Part shown: positions 5,929 to 6,417 of the stretch, piece by piece
How the letters are laid out: each line of letters begins with the position of its first letter
Position numbering within the stretch: the first letter of the stretch is position 1
NCBI GenBank assembly: GCA_947367415.1
Contig: CANBEE010000159.1
Location: 1 to 6,417, forward strand
Length of the DNA stretch: 6,417 bases
Direction: 5' to 3'
Source: an uncultured Bacteroidales bacterium
GTDB lineage: Bacteria; Bacteroidota; Bacteroidia; Bacteroidales; Bacteroidaceae
Position numbers and translations under genes: made by a program
Notes under the pieces: generated by a model
The model's database searches: none
Seen by the model: only the letters and a program-made list of their open reading frames with translations
Told to the model about the DNA's origin: nothing

Positions 5929-6417
5929 CTATTCCTCAATCTTAAGCAGAGCTCCTGTAACGGGGTCAAGCCATACCTTGATGTCCTTCTTCTTGGTGAA
6001 GAGTGATGAGGATAGTGTCTCGGTAGTACCGAACTGGGCTATCGACATGGTCTCCTCGGCAAAGGTTTCCCTGTTGGTGTAAACCTTGATGCTTACTTTG
6101 TCGGGGATATTATAAACTATTCCGTCTTCCTTGTTCTTCTTCTCTTTTATGATTTTCTTGCCCTTCTTCTCTTCCACGGGAGCAGGAGCGGGTATGTTGC
6201 CTTTTCCCTTGATGTCAATGTAGATGGGTGAGCCGGCAAGGTCGTCACGGTGTAGCAAACCCAACTTGTGTGAGAAGCGTCCGATGATGAATCTTTCAGT
6301 ATCGCTTTCAGGAATCACTTGATAGTTCTCGGTGATAACCTGGTGGCTGGTGGTGCCGACAAAGAGTTTCATCAGCGCATCCTCTTGCTGTTGCAGTCCA
6401 TCGAGGATGATTTGTAT
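5929..6417 (-). CDS. DUF4831-family protein, C-terminal part (5' end outside window)
   Basis: The frame is open to the window edge, giving 162 residues plus a TAG stop. The Met encoded at 6370-6372 is internal: the 15 codons before it (IQIILDGLQQQEDAL) lead smoothly into the family-like stretch MKLFVGTT. I assign DUF4831, a Bacteroidetes family of usually about 350 residues with a signal peptide and unknown function, from the pattern LFVGTT, then RFSHKLGLLHRDDLAGSPIYI, then IVYNIP, IAQFG and DPVTGALLKI near the end. A Lys/Glu-rich insert (about residues 83-97 of the visible part, after a PAPAP stretch) sits between the two conserved halves and looks like a flexible linker. The signal peptide, if any, lies outside the window. 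The LOG-like gene follows after 44 bases. The assignment rests on remembered family patterns, not a search. Confidence 0.78.
   Translation of the reverse strand: MQIILDGLQQQEDALMKLFVGTTSHQVITENYQVIPESDTERFIIGRFSHKLGLLHRDDLAGSPIYIDIKGKGNIPAPAPVEEKKGKKIIKEKKNKEDGIVYNIPDKVSIKVYTNRETFAEETMSIAQFGTTETLSSSLFTKKKDIKVWLDPVTGALLKIEE

Overview
The window reads as a chromosomal segment of a member of the Bacteroidales, probably Prevotellaceae or a near relative. The evidence is a DUF4831-type protein, a Bacteroidetes-style FadL/OmpP1-like outer-membrane protein, TAnnTTTG-type -7 promoter elements, and A-rich leaders without a clear Shine-Dalgarno before most starts. The exact genus cannot be fixed by reading alone. 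I see no RNA genes, CRISPR array, insertion sequence, integrase or att site.

Layout. Positions 1-191 are a non-coding region that looks divergent: one -7-like box faces left (67-74) and one faces right (141-148), with two inverted repeats. The rightward unit holds a secreted 500-residue protein of unknown function (192-1694), with a Trp/His/Tyr/Gly-rich middle and a very long Ser/Arg/Gly tail. A FadL/OmpP1-like beta-barrel gene follows 78 bases later (1773-3338). It is split by an in-frame TAG at codon 100, although the reading frame continues intact on both sides. A strong hairpin at 3409-3439 lies between the convergent genes and can serve both strands.

The right half is on the minus strand. 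In transcription order it holds a 5'-truncated DUF4831-family gene (ends 5929), a LOG-like Rossmann-fold nucleotide-binding protein (5884-4772, 44 bases downstream) and kbl, glycine C-acetyltransferase (4668-3478, 103 bases downstream, probably with its own promoter). DUF4831 and the LOG-like gene look like one operon.

How the genes relate. The plus-strand pair are both envelope proteins (exported or outer membrane). The minus-strand genes combine an unknown envelope-type protein, a probable nucleotide-processing enzyme and threonine/glycine catabolism, with no obvious shared pathway. I find no clear novel multi-gene system. The most notable signal is the amber codon in the barrel gene. It lies between two 8-bp direct repeats set 18 bp apart, so recombination between them would remove the stop and keep the frame. 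UAG also ends the DUF4831 gene, which argues against general UAG reassignment here.
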